A stretch of 15,940 nt of DNA from the NCBI GenBank assembly GCA_944323945.1, contig CALUUL010000046.1, positions 1 through 15,940 of the forward strand. The letters run 5' to 3'. The position numbers and the translations under genes were made by a program. Every line of letters begins with the position of its first letter. The first letter of the stretch is position 1. Positions 1 through 7,086 of this stretch are shown here, one piece after another. The notes under the pieces were generated by a model. That model was not told where the DNA came from. It made no database searches and saw nothing but the letters and a program-made list of their open reading frames with translations. This DNA is from Candidatus Gastranaerophilales bacterium. GTDB lineage: Bacteria; Cyanobacteriota; Vampirovibrionia; Gastranaerophilales; Gastranaerophilaceae.

Positions 1-42
1 AATTTTAAATTTAAATAATTTTTACTGTAATTTATATAGTAT

Positions 43-126
43 GTAGGTTGGGGTTTAATCCAATAGAAAAAATAAAACAAAATCAAAGATTTTGTGAAAA
101 ATGTCTGGTTTCCCATAACCCAACAG
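43..126. repeat. Dispersed palindromic repeat, copy A
   Basis: It starts with GTAGGTTGGGG and ends near CCCATAACCCAACAG, so its ends are complementary, as in a MITE-like or foldback element. A 31-nt block (88-118, containing ATGTCTGGTTTCCCATAA) is identical to 2129-2159 in copy C. Copy A is diverged in its inner palindrome (GGGGTTTAATCC against GGGTTTTAACCC). No coding sequence is apparent in it. It lies upstream of the broken gene at 230-367. Similar TTGGGTT..AACCCAA palindromes are known as highly iterated repeats in some bacterial genomes, but the family assignment here is inference. Confidence 0.75.
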
Positions 127-229
127 AAAATCTATAAAAGGTTAAAAAGTCAGAAAACAAAATGTTTCAACAAGCTAAAAAAGTGGAATATAAACTAAAT
201 ATTACTTTTATAATAAATAGGAAAATTTA

Positions 230-367
230 ATGACAGACGAGAATAAGAATATAGAAAATAATCAAGAAGAAAATCAAAATAAACCGGAAGGCAATAAAAG
301 TTGGTGGAAAAATTGTTGGGTTAAAACCCAACCTACAGGCTTCAATTGTTACTTCAGCACTATTTAG
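230..367 (+). pseudogene. 5' fragment of a truncated gene (hydrophilic N-terminus)
   Basis: An ATG at 230 follows a good ribosome binding site (AGGA, about 8 nt upstream). The first 28 codons read as a low-complexity Asn/Glu/Lys-rich leader ending in KSWWKN, a composition typical of the cytoplasmic N-terminus just before a membrane segment. From codon 29 onward the frame runs into repeat copy B (315-336), then antisense through the neighbouring minus-strand gene, and stops at 365-367. The authentic downstream part is therefore missing. I read this as the 5' stub of a membrane-protein gene cut off by a repeat-associated rearrangement. The identity of the intact protein is not recognisable. Confidence 0.55.
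315..336. repeat. Dispersed palindromic repeat, copy B (core only, inverted)
   Basis: This 22-nt sequence is the exact reverse complement of 2049-2070 in copy C. It is itself a near-perfect palindrome: GTTGGGTT and AACCCAAC separated by two bases. It sits precisely at the point where the plus-strand fragment (230-367) and the minus-strand fragment (227-517) lose their own coding sense. That makes it a likely recombination or insertion scar. Confidence 0.8.
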
Positions 368-532
368 TACAAATTCTTTCATTGGAAAATTAAAATTTTT
401 TTCTGTTCCATTCATATCAGAGTGGATAGCAGTAGATATTTCTAATTCTGTATTGTCTTCATTTTCTTTGACTGTATGTTTATAAGAAACAGAACCACAT
501 AATACTGTATTTGTCATAAAACTCCTTTTCTT

Positions 533-1414
533 TTATGTCCTTTCAATAATAGCTATTATTTTAGGATCTATTTTATTCATTTTTATAGCTATTTGTTTAT
601 AATTTTTACAAATATCAGACTCTTTGCATATATCTATTTCTGGGTGCAAAATATGATTTAATATTATAATATTTCTAGTATAATTCAGTATAAAGTATGG
701 ATACCAATAGTTAAATTGTTTCTTGTTTAAACTATCAGTATCTAAAGATATATAACTTCTTGTAAATGCTTTTTGTTCTTGATTAAAAACTATATCATAT
801 GTTTCATATATATTTTTTAAGTCATTTAGCGTTTTATTATCTTGCGGAAAATCTTTTGCTTTTAATTCAATATATATGCTAGCAAGTTCTGGATAAAAAG
901 ATATTCTGCTTGGTATTCTATATCCACAACTATTTCGCCAACTTCGTGCATGCATAAAATCATTAACAGAATGATATCTAAATTTATATTCCATTAATAA
1001 GTCATACAGTTCTGATAAAAACTGTGTTTTATATTTAAAATATTGTTCTTTTTCTTTTAATGTTAATTTATCATTATCTTCATTTAATTTATATAGAAAT
1101 TTAAAATCATTAGTTACAGAATAAAAAATACCTACTGAATTATAAAAATTCATTTCATGTGATTTTTTGATATTAATATATTGATTTATTAATATATTTC
1201 TAAAATAATATGAAATATCATTATTCTTATTTGTTATTCTTGAATAATAATTTGAAATATTTAAACATTGGTCAATTATATAATAATTTGCAACTTGAAA
1301 ACTAAATTTATTAAATCCTTCAATTAGATTTGCGCCATAGGGATAAAATAGAATTATAATGATTATTATAATCTTTCCAAGAGGTGTTTTCAATGCATTA
1401 TTTATATTTCTCAT
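533..1414 (-). CDS. Membrane-anchored hypothetical protein, 293 aa
   Basis: The protein has a short cytoplasmic start (MRNINNALKTPLGK), then one strongly hydrophobic segment (about residues 14-32, including a run of seven Ile). A mostly helical, Lys/Asn/Tyr-rich domain follows and would face outward or the periplasm if residues 14-32 act as an uncleaved anchor. An in-frame TAG lies just five codons upstream, which fixes the ATG at 1414 as the start; the ribosome binding site is weak (AGGTAG, about 11 nt away). It is the first gene of a minus-strand pair with the truncated gene at 227-517. I do not recognise a family or catalytic motif. Its location beside repeats and gene remnants suggests accessory DNA. 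Confidence 0.65.
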   Translation of the reverse strand: MRNINNALKTPLGKIIIIIIILFYPYGANLIEGFNKFSFQVANYYIIDQCLNISNYYSRITNKNNDISYYFRNILINQYINIKKSHEMNFYNSVGIFYSVTNDFKFLYKLNEDNDKLTLKEKEQYFKYKTQFLSELYDLLMEYKFRYHSVNDFMHARSWRNSCGYRIPSRISFYPELASIYIELKAKDFPQDNKTLNDLKNIYETYDIVFNQEQKAFTRSYISLDTDSLNKKQFNYWYPYFILNYTRNIIILNHILHPEIDICKESDICKNYKQIAIKMNKIDPKIIAIIERT

Positions 1415-1454
1415 TACTAAATTTTCTACCTATTTCTTCTTCATCCATACAGCA

Positions 1455-1489
1455 ACAAAAACAGCATAGAATAACCTATGTTGCTTTGT
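1455..1489. repeat. Imperfect inverted repeat upstream of the 293-aa gene
   Basis: The left arm at 1455-1469 (ACAAAAACAGCATAG) and the right arm at 1476-1489 (CTATGTTGCTTTGT) pair with one bulge and a few mismatches around a 6-nt loop. It lies about 40 nt upstream of the minus-strand start at 1414, so it could be an operator or leader hairpin of that gene. No T-run follows it, so a terminator is less likely. Confidence 0.35.
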
Positions 1490-1598
1490 TTGTATTGAAA
1501 TGTGTGTACACTTCCCTATTTCTTTTATTTTTTCTCAAATGATTTTTCAACTTTTTTATAATTTTAATAACCCATTTTACTATTTTTTACTCTATCTT

Positions 1599-1664
1599 GT
1601 AAATATAGCCAAGTGGCTAAGCACGGATTTGTTGAGTATTCGGCTGTATAACTTGCCTATATTC
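1599..1664 (+). pseudogene. Decayed tRNA-like sequence, resembling tRNA-Cys
   Basis: The stretch TAGCCAAGTGGCTAAGCACGG followed by TATTCGGCTG closely resembles the D-arm, anticodon-stem and variable/T-arm order of bacterial tRNA-Cys. It is not functional as read. The D-stem has lost one G (expected AAGGCA, seen AAGCA). The anticodon loop is deleted and no GCA anticodon remains. The T-arm GGCTG-TATAACT-TGCC lacks TTC and one base, and two of the seven acceptor pairs mismatch. The total is 66 nt instead of about 74. A chance resemblance cannot be excluded without a covariance-model scan. Confidence 0.4.
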
Positions 1665-1844
1665 CTTTTAAGACATAATGATACCTGTTTTGTTTTTTTA
1701 TTTAAAAATTAGCTTAAAAAGCCTCAAATCATTACATTTATTGAAAACAACCTAATGTTAAACTTAAAGACTACAAAAAATTATAACATTTACATATATT
1801 AACAATTGAAACCATTCTAGGAGTAGTATTTCCATCTCTTTAAA

Positions 1845-1890
1845 CCGCAAGGGCAAGTGCTGCAATTTATTGCTGTACTTGCCCTTGTGG
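1845..1890. repeat. Strong 14-bp hairpin, possible terminator or foldback element
   Basis: The arms CCGCAAGGGCAAGT (1845-1858) and ACTTGCCCTTGTGG (1877-1890) pair over 14 bp with a single G-U. The 18-nt loop can itself fold (GCAA-TTTA-TTGC, 1862-1873). At over 50 percent GC, the arms stand out sharply from the AT-rich surroundings. There is no long T-run on either side, so it is not a textbook Rho-independent terminator. It could be a transcription barrier, a small foldback element or part of a small RNA. Confidence 0.6.
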
Positions 1891-1931
1891 AACCCATTTT
1901 CATTAATTTAGTAATAACACATATAACTGCC

Positions 1932-2048
1932 TTATTTCTTCAATTCTTCAGGCTTAATTATCCAAACGGTTATTCCAAATTTTTCTGCAATAGAATTTAA
2001 TCGTTTTATAAACTTCTGATCCTTTTCTCCATTTTCTGATATTAGTAA
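1932..2048 (-). pseudogene. C-terminal gene remnant, about 38 codons
   Basis: Read on the minus strand, 2045 down to the TAA at 1932-1934 gives a coherent hydrophilic peptide: LISENGEKDQKFIKRLNS, then IAEKFGITVWIIKPEELKK. It has the alternating helix/strand character of the end of an alpha/beta domain. Upstream the frame enters repeat copy C and meets a stop at 2061-2063, and no start codon is available. It is therefore the 3' remnant of a gene cut at the repeat. I do not recognise the parent family. Confidence 0.6.
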
Positions 2049-2166
2049 GTAGGTTGGGTTTTAACCCAACAGAAACAATAAAAATAGAAGTCTGAAGGTT
2101 GGGTTTGACTGCTTTTTCCAAAATCTTTGATTTTGTGAAAAATGTCTGGTTTCCCATAATCCAACA
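2049..2166. repeat. Dispersed palindromic repeat, copy C
   Basis: This is the longest copy. It starts with the 22-nt palindrome unit (TTGGGTTTTAACCCAA core), has a second partial unit near 2098-2107 (GGTTGGGTTT), and ends with the 31-nt block shared with copy A and TCCAACA. It directly adjoins the 3' remnant at 1932-2048. An open frame on the minus strand through this block has no ribosome binding site and is only the translated repeat. Confidence 0.8.
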
Positions 2167-2215
2167 AAAATGTATAATTTCACCTATTTACTTTCGGGTA
2201 TGATATTTAATAAAA

Positions 2216-2244
2216 ATAAATTTAAATAAACATAAATTTAAATA
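2216..2244. repeat. Tandem 13-bp direct repeat upstream of polA
   Basis: ATAAATTTAAATA occurs at 2216-2228 and again at 2232-2244, a period of 16 bp. It lies just upstream of the predicted polA -35 box. The A+T tracts could act as an UP element or a bend; this role is inference. Confidence 0.5.
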
Positions 2245-2247
2245 TGA

Positions 2248-2276
2248 TTGTTAAACAGCCCTAATTTTATTAAAAT
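2248..2276 (+). promoter_or_regulatory. Predicted polA promoter (sigma-70 type)
   Basis: The -35 TTGTTA (2248-2253) and -10 TAAAAT (2271-2276) are separated by exactly 17 bp and match consensus at 4 of 6 and 5 of 6 positions. Transcription would start near 2283 and leave a leader of about 19 nt carrying the GGGGA ribosome binding site at about 2291. In AT-rich DNA such matches also occur by chance. Confidence 0.5.
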
Positions 2277-2301
2277 AGAATAATAGATTTGGGGAATTTA
2301 A

Positions 2302-5169
2302 ATGTCTGATAAAAGTTTTATATTAATTGATGGTCACGCACTGGCATACAGATACTTCTTTGCACTTGAAAGAACAGGAATGAAAACATCAGATAACCAG
2401 CCGACCTGGGCTGTTTTTGGTTTTTTCAAAGCATTATTTGATTTATTACAAAATGATTCAATTAAACCCGATGCAATTGCTGTTACTTTTGATGTTTCAA
2501 GGCATACATACAGAACAGAAATGTTTGCTGATTATAAAGCAAACAGAGAAAGTATGCCTGATACTTTAAGAAGTCAAATAGCTTTAATTGTTGAAGGGCT
2601 TAATGCCTTAAATATACCAATTTATACAAAAGAAGGTTACGAAGCTGATGATGTAATTGGTACTATTTCTACAAAAGCGAAACAAAAACATCATAAGACT
2701 TATATTTTGACAGGTGATAGAGATTCTTTTCAACTTGTAGACAGAGATGGCTACATAAAAGTTATAATGCCGTCTAAAGGTGAATTAATAGAATATGATT
2801 GGTATAAAGTATATGAAAAAATGGGAGTATACCCTTATCAAATAACCGACTATAAAGGTTTAAGCGGAGATACTTCAGATAATATCCCCGGTATTAAAGG
2901 TATTGGCGAAAAAACTGCCTGTAAATTATTAAATAGGTTTGATAAACTTGAACAAATCTACGAAAATATAGATAATATAACTGAAAAAGCATTAAATAAG
3001 AAATTGGTTGAAGGTAAAGATGTTGCTGTTTTAAGCAAAGAACTTGCTACTATTCAAAAAGATTTGGATATTAACTTTGATTTTGATTGTGCTAAATTGG
3101 AAATGCCTGATTATGATGCAGTAATTGAATTTTTCAAAAAAAATCAATTTTATAGCTTTTTAAAAAATTCTGATAATTTGTTAAAACCTTTTAAAATAGC
3201 TTCTCTTTCGTCAGTTGTTGCGCCTGATTGTAAAGAAACAGTTCAAGTAAACCAGCAAGGACAAATGCAGCTTGGTTTGGGAATTGGTAATCTTTTGGTA
3301 AATCAATCTCATAAGGTATATAACCATGAGAAAAACATTGTTGATACTGAAGATAAGCTTGTTACTCTTGTTGAAAAATTAAAAGAACAAACAATTTTTT
3401 CTATTGATGTTGAAACTACAGGTATTAATCCATTAGAGTGTGACTTGGTTGGAATTTCAATAGCGTTTTCTGATCAAATACAAGTAAAAAATAATAGAGT
3501 AAAGATAGATTCAAATAAAAGTGATTTGGTTCAGTCTTATTATATTCCGGTTTTTCATCTGGTAGGTCAACAGCTTGATTTGGAAGTTATTATAAATTAT
3601 TTAGCTCCAATATTATCTGATAAAAATATTGCAAAAACATTGCAAAATGCAAAATTTGATTGGCACGTTTTAAAACATCACAATATGCCTTTAAATAATG
3701 TTATTTTTGACACAATGCTTGCAAGCTATATCAAAGACTCATCACGAAAACACGGATTAAAACAACAAGCCAGCGATTATCTTGATTATATTATGGTAGA
3801 GTATGATGAATTATTGAAAAACAGTTCGTCCTCTTTAACAATTGAAACTGTTCCTATTGAAGATGCCGCTTCTTATGCTTGTGATGATGCTTTTGCTACT
3901 TTACTCTTAACAAAGTATTGGCAAGAAAACTTAGATGAAAAAGAACTTGATTTGCTTTATGACATTGAAGTTCCTCTGACAATTGTACTTGCTGTTATGG
4001 AGGAAAACGGTGCAAGTATAGATGTAGAATATTTAAGTGTTATTGATAAAGAAATTAATGAAAAGTTATCTGTTATTGAAGAAAAAATTTATAACGAAGT
4101 TGGTGAAAGATTTAATATAAATTCGCCAAAACAAGTTGGGGATATGCTTTTTGGGAAAATGAACCTTAAAGCAAAGGGAATGAAATCAAAAACAGGGTTC
4201 TCAACAAGTGCGAAAGTGTTGGAAACATTAGCTGAAGAATATCAAGTAGCGAGAGATATTTTGGAACAAAGACATCTTGCAAAATTAAAAAGCACTTATG
4301 TTGATACTCTTCCTGAACTAAGAAGTGTTAAAGACGGCAGAATCCATACAAGTTTTAACCAAACAATCACGACAACAGGAAGATTATCTTCATCTAATCC
4401 TAATTTGCAAAATATTCCGATTAGAACTGAATTGGGAAATCGAATAAGAGGTGCATTTGTTGCTGAAAATAAAGAAAATCTGATAATTTCTGCGGATTAT
4501 TCTCAAATTGAACTTAGACTGCTTGCACATATTTCTCGTGATGATAATTTAATAGAAGCTTTTTGTGATGATGAAGATGTTCATAGTGCTACTGCCAGTA
4601 AGGTTTTTGAAGTGCCAATAGAACAAGTTACAAAAGAAATGCGTTCAAAAGCAAAGGCTGTTAATTTTGGTATAGTATACGGTCAATCAAGATATGGCTT
4701 GGCTTCAAGTCTTGGAATTACTCCTTATGAAGCACAAGACTTTATAGACAGGTACTTTGCTACATATCCTGATGTAAAAAAATATATGGATGATACTATA
4801 AAGTTTGCTTATGCTCATGGGTATGTTGAAACTTTATACGGAAGAAAAAGATATTTGAGTTCAGGTCTGTTAAGTACAAACGGCAAAATACAAGAAGCTG
4901 CTCAAAGAGCTGCCATTAATGCTCCAATACAAGGAACTGCAGCTGATGTTATGAAACTTGCTATGGTTCGTTTACAAAATGACTTTGAAAAAAATAACAT
5001 TAAGTCTAAAATAATCATACAAGTGCATGATGAACTCGTTATAGAAACAGTTAATACTGAAATAGAAGAGGTTAAATCTTTGGTAAAAAATGCTATGGAA
5101 CTTAATCAGCCGTTTTTGGTTCCTTTAAAAGTAGATATTTATGCCGGTAAGTCTTGGATGGAGATTTAA
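2302..5169 (+). CDS. polA: DNA polymerase I
   Basis: This enzyme fills gaps and removes RNA primers during replication and repair. At 955 residues it is full length for the family. The N-terminal 5'-3' flap exonuclease domain (about 1-290) shows EGYEADDVIGT, LTGDRDSFQLV and LSGDTSDNIPG. The 3'-5' proofreading domain appears catalytically complete: DVETTG with D369 and E371, NAKFD with D453, and YACDD with Y525 and D529. The polymerase domain has motif A SADYSQIELR (D732), motif B around RSKAKAVNFGIVYG (781-793) and motif C QVHDELVIE (D910). The start follows GGGGA with a 7-nt spacing. The stop overlaps the start of the next gene (TAATG), so the two are translationally coupled. Identity is not in doubt. 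Confidence 0.98.
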   Translation: MSDKSFILIDGHALAYRYFFALERTGMKTSDNQPTWAVFGFFKALFDLLQNDSIKPDAIAVTFDVSRHTYRTEMFADYKANRESMPDTLRSQIALIVEGLNALNIPIYTKEGYEADDVIGTISTKAKQKHHKTYILTGDRDSFQLVDRDGYIKVIMPSKGELIEYDWYKVYEKMGVYPYQITDYKGLSGDTSDNIPGIKGIGEKTACKLLNRFDKLEQIYENIDNITEKALNKKLVEGKDVAVLSKELATIQKDLDINFDFDCAKLEMPDYDAVIEFFKKNQFYSFLKNSDNLLKPFKIASLSSVVAPDCKETVQVNQQGQMQLGLGIGNLLVNQSHKVYNHEKNIVDTEDKLVTLVEKLKEQTIFSIDVETTGINPLECDLVGISIAFSDQIQVKNNRVKIDSNKSDLVQSYYIPVFHLVGQQLDLEVIINYLAPILSDKNIAKTLQNAKFDWHVLKHHNMPLNNVIFDTMLASYIKDSSRKHGLKQQASDYLDYIMVEYDELLKNSSSSLTIETVPIEDAASYACDDAFATLLLTKYWQENLDEKELDLLYDIEVPLTIVLAVMEENGASIDVEYLSVIDKEINEKLSVIEEKIYNEVGERFNINSPKQVGDMLFGKMNLKAKGMKSKTGFSTSAKVLETLAEEYQVARDILEQRHLAKLKSTYVDTLPELRSVKDGRIHTSFNQTITTTGRLSSSNPNLQNIPIRTELGNRIRGAFVAENKENLIISADYSQIELRLLAHISRDDNLIEAFCDDEDVHSATASKVFEVPIEQVTKEMRSKAKAVNFGIVYGQSRYGLASSLGITPYEAQDFIDRYFATYPDVKKYMDDTIKFAYAHGYVETLYGRKRYLSSGLLSTNGKIQEAAQRAAINAPIQGTAADVMKLAMVRLQNDFEKNNIKSKIIIQVHDELVIETVNTEIEEVKSLVKNAMELNQPFLVPLKVDIYAGKSWMEI

Positions 5170-5573
5170 TGAGGAAAATAATTTATATTTTATTTTGTTT
5201 AAGTATATTTTGTTCTCAACAAGTTTTAGCAGAGGACGTTGTCCCTTCTGCAACTGCAATAAGAACTATTCCTACAAGTTTGGATTTTGCTAAAACATAC
5301 AGAACTTCTTCTGAAAATTTATTATATTTGTTATTATCTGCAATAAATGCACATAATTATTCTATTGAAGAAATTCAATTTAAAACAGGAAGTGTATTGT
5401 TTAAAGCATATACAAAAGAGTTTATAGCTTCTGTTTCTGCGCAGGATGGTTATAATTCATTTATAAAAATAATTCCAGCAGATAATGATTATAATTTTTC
5501 TCCGTCTTTAATACAGAAACTCCATGCTTATATTGAGAATAATGACTCGATTTCATTCCAAAAGATTTTATAA
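5169..5573 (+). CDS. Small secreted protein of unknown function, 134 aa
   Basis: I place the start at 5169, where ATG overlaps the polA stop and GGAG lies about 6 nt upstream inside polA. An upstream in-frame ATG at 5154 would add five residues before the signal peptide and is less likely. The product begins with a clear Sec signal peptide (MRKIIYILFCLSIFCSQQVLA, cleavage before ED). There is no lipobox, so it should be periplasmic or secreted rather than a lipoprotein. The mature part, about 113 residues, is mixed alpha/beta with no recognised motif. Coupling to polA probably reflects shared transcription rather than shared function. A terminator follows 22 bp downstream. Confidence 0.8.
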   Translation: MRKIIYILFCLSIFCSQQVLAEDVVPSATAIRTIPTSLDFAKTYRTSSENLLYLLLSAINAHNYSIEEIQFKTGSVLFKAYTKEFIASVSAQDGYNSFIKIIPADNDYNFSPSLIQKLHAYIENNDSISFQKIL

Positions 5574-5594
5574 GTTATAAAAATATATTCAATA

Positions 5595-5620
5595 AAAAAG
5601 AGCCAAATTTGGCTCTTTTT
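5595..5620. terminator. Bidirectional Rho-independent terminator
   Basis: AAAAAGAGCCAAA and TTTGGCTCTTTTT form a perfect inverted repeat with a GAGCC/GGCTC core. A T-run follows on the plus strand and an A-run precedes it (T-run on the minus strand). It sits between the convergent polA and lpd-pyk transcription units and should end both. Confidence 0.9.
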
Positions 5621-5628
5621 ATTTATTT

Positions 5629-7068
5629 TTATTGTGTCTCTCCTATTTTATGAACTCTAATTGTATTGATTTTTCCTGTCATTAATTTTGGAACAGAATT
5701 TACAATTACAATATCATCTCCTTTTCTAAAACCAACCCTCTCGGTTAAAAGATCATCAATTTTATTAAAAAGAGCTTCATCCAGTACACTGTTACAGTTC
5801 TTGTCTACATATGTATATATACCCCAATATAAACTTAATTTTCTCGCTGTTACTTCTGAATTTGTGAATACAATTATGGGTACTGAAGGTTTTAGCTTTG
5901 ATATAATAGGTGGTGTATAGCCTGTTTCAGTGAAGATTAATATTGCGCTTGCACCTAATTTTTTTGCTATATTAACCGCACTACTTGATATTGCTTGTGA
6001 AATTGGATTCAATTCTGCAATTAAGTCTATATCGTAGTCTGTTTTAATAAATTGGCTGTTTTCAACTTTATTTGATATGCAAGACATCATTTCAACTGCT
6101 TCAACAGGATATTTCCCTGCAGCAGTTTCACCTGAAAGCATAATAGCATCAGTACCGTCATATATTGCATTTGCTACATCGTTTGCTTCTGCTCTTGTTG
6201 GAATTGGTTCTTCCATCATAGATTCAAGCATTTGTGTTGCTACAATGCAAGGCTTCTTTTGAATATTTGTTAGTCTTATAATCTCTTTTTGCGCAATTGG
6301 AACTTCCTGGGGTGACATCTCTATTCCTAAATCACCTCTTGCAACCATAATTCCATCTGCTTCTTTTACAATTTCTTTAAGATTTTCAACAGCTTGAGGT
6401 TTTTCTATTTTTGCAATTATAGGAATTTCTTTATCTCCATAAGCTTTAGTATAATATCTTGCACATTTAATATCTTCTGCTTTCCTTACAAAAGAAAGTG
6501 CTATGTAATCTGCATTCTGTTCCAGGGCAAATTTTATATATTGTTTATCCTTTTTTGTTACTGCTTCTAAACTTGCTTGTACCCCTGGAATATTTATACC
6601 TTTTCTTGGTTTTATTAAAGTACCATGCTCAACTTTGGTATAAACTTTTGTATCTATTACTTTTTCTACTCTCAGACCTACTCGGCCATCATCTAATAAG
6701 ATTTTTTCACCGACAGTTACATCATTAGCTATTCCTTTATAATCAACAGGAATTATTCCGTCCTTTATTTCATCGGTATGTTCAAGTATTATTTCTTGAC
6801 CTTTTTTTATTTCTATTGGTTTCGGAATTTGTCCTACACGAATCTTTGGACCTTGTAAATCTATCAATATTGGTATGTTTTGGTTTAGTTCTTCACTTAC
6901 TTGTCTTATTATTTTTATTTTTTCAGCGTGTTCTTCTTTTTCCCCATGCGAGGTGTTAATTCTGAACATTGAAACTCCAGCGAGTACAAGCTTTTTTATT
7001 GTTTCATAATCATTACTTGATGGTCCAAGGGTTGCTACTATTTTTGTTTTGTTTCTTATTTGATTCAT
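5629..7068 (-). CDS. pyk: Pyruvate kinase
   Basis: It converts phosphoenolpyruvate and ADP to pyruvate and ATP, the last step of glycolysis, in the cytoplasm. The 479-residue length is normal for the bacterial enzyme. Visible motifs are KIVATLGPSS (9-18), RINTSHG (R36, N38, S40, H41), DLQGPKIR (70-77), the catalytic lysine in AKIEKP (K220, with metal ligand E222), ARGDLG (D246), VATQM with T278, and TRAEANDVANA. The mobile B domain lies at about 70-170 and the C-terminal allosteric domain at about 345-479. There is no extra C-terminal PEP-utiliser domain. It starts 18 bp after lpd in the same operon, with only a purine-rich, weak ribosome binding site. Confidence 0.97.
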   Translation of the reverse strand: MNQIRNKTKIVATLGPSSNDYETIKKLVLAGVSMFRINTSHGEKEEHAEKIKIIRQVSEELNQNIPILIDLQGPKIRVGQIPKPIEIKKGQEIILEHTDEIKDGIIPVDYKGIANDVTVGEKILLDDGRVGLRVEKVIDTKVYTKVEHGTLIKPRKGINIPGVQASLEAVTKKDKQYIKFALEQNADYIALSFVRKAEDIKCARYYTKAYGDKEIPIIAKIEKPQAVENLKEIVKEADGIMVARGDLGIEMSPQEVPIAQKEIIRLTNIQKKPCIVATQMLESMMEEPIPTRAEANDVANAIYDGTDAIMLSGETAAGKYPVEAVEMMSCISNKVENSQFIKTDYDIDLIAELNPISQAISSSAVNIAKKLGASAILIFTETGYTPPIISKLKPSVPIIVFTNSEVTARKLSLYWGIYTYVDKNCNSVLDEALFNKIDDLLTERVGFRKGDDIVIVNSVPKLMTGKINTIRVHKIGETQ

Positions 7069-7086
7069 ATTTTAATCTTTCTTTCT

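Larger units (their letters stand above)
227..517 (-). pseudogene. Hypothetical gene, 3' end replaced at a repeat
   Basis: The start is well supported: ATG at 517 preceded by AAGGAG on the minus strand, 15 bp after the stop of the 293-codon gene, so the two form an operon. Residues 1-60 are a plausible soluble, polar protein (MTNTVLCGSVSYKHTV...). After ...VTIEA the frame enters repeat copy B (CRLGFNPT) and then the antisense of the stub at 230-367, giving an artificial hydrophobic tail. The natural C-terminus is gone. The product may still be made as a chimera of 96 residues. No family was recognised. An alternative is that only the tail is foreign and the protein remains functional. Confidence 0.6.
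1415..2301. other. Long gene-poor region with remnants and repeats
   Basis: There is no convincing intact gene in this stretch. An open frame at 1500-1712 has no ribosome binding site and reads straight through a tRNA-like sequence. The region does hold an imperfect inverted repeat (1455-1489), a decayed tRNA-like sequence (1599-1664), a strong hairpin (1845-1890), a 3' gene remnant (1932-2048), repeat copy C (2049-2166), a tandem 13-bp repeat (2216-2244) and the polA promoter. It looks like a graveyard of small rearrangements. Confidence 0.6.

Noticed and set aside
1398..1448. Short peptide MDEEEIGRKFSNEKYK overlapping the start of the 293-aa gene
   Set aside because: It is only 16 codons with no clear ribosome binding site; most likely chance.
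1500..1712. Open frame of 70 codons, hydrophobic
   Set aside because: It has no ribosome binding site, has low-complexity Phe/Leu/Tyr content expected of AT-rich noncoding DNA, and overlaps the tRNA-like sequence.
1954..2157. Minus-strand open frame of 67 codons
   Set aside because: Its first half is translated repeat copy C, and the second half reads out of frame against the coherent remnant ending at 1932.
43..2166. The three short repeats as a CRISPR array
   Set aside because: Units differ in length and orientation and are irregularly spaced, with no cas genes.
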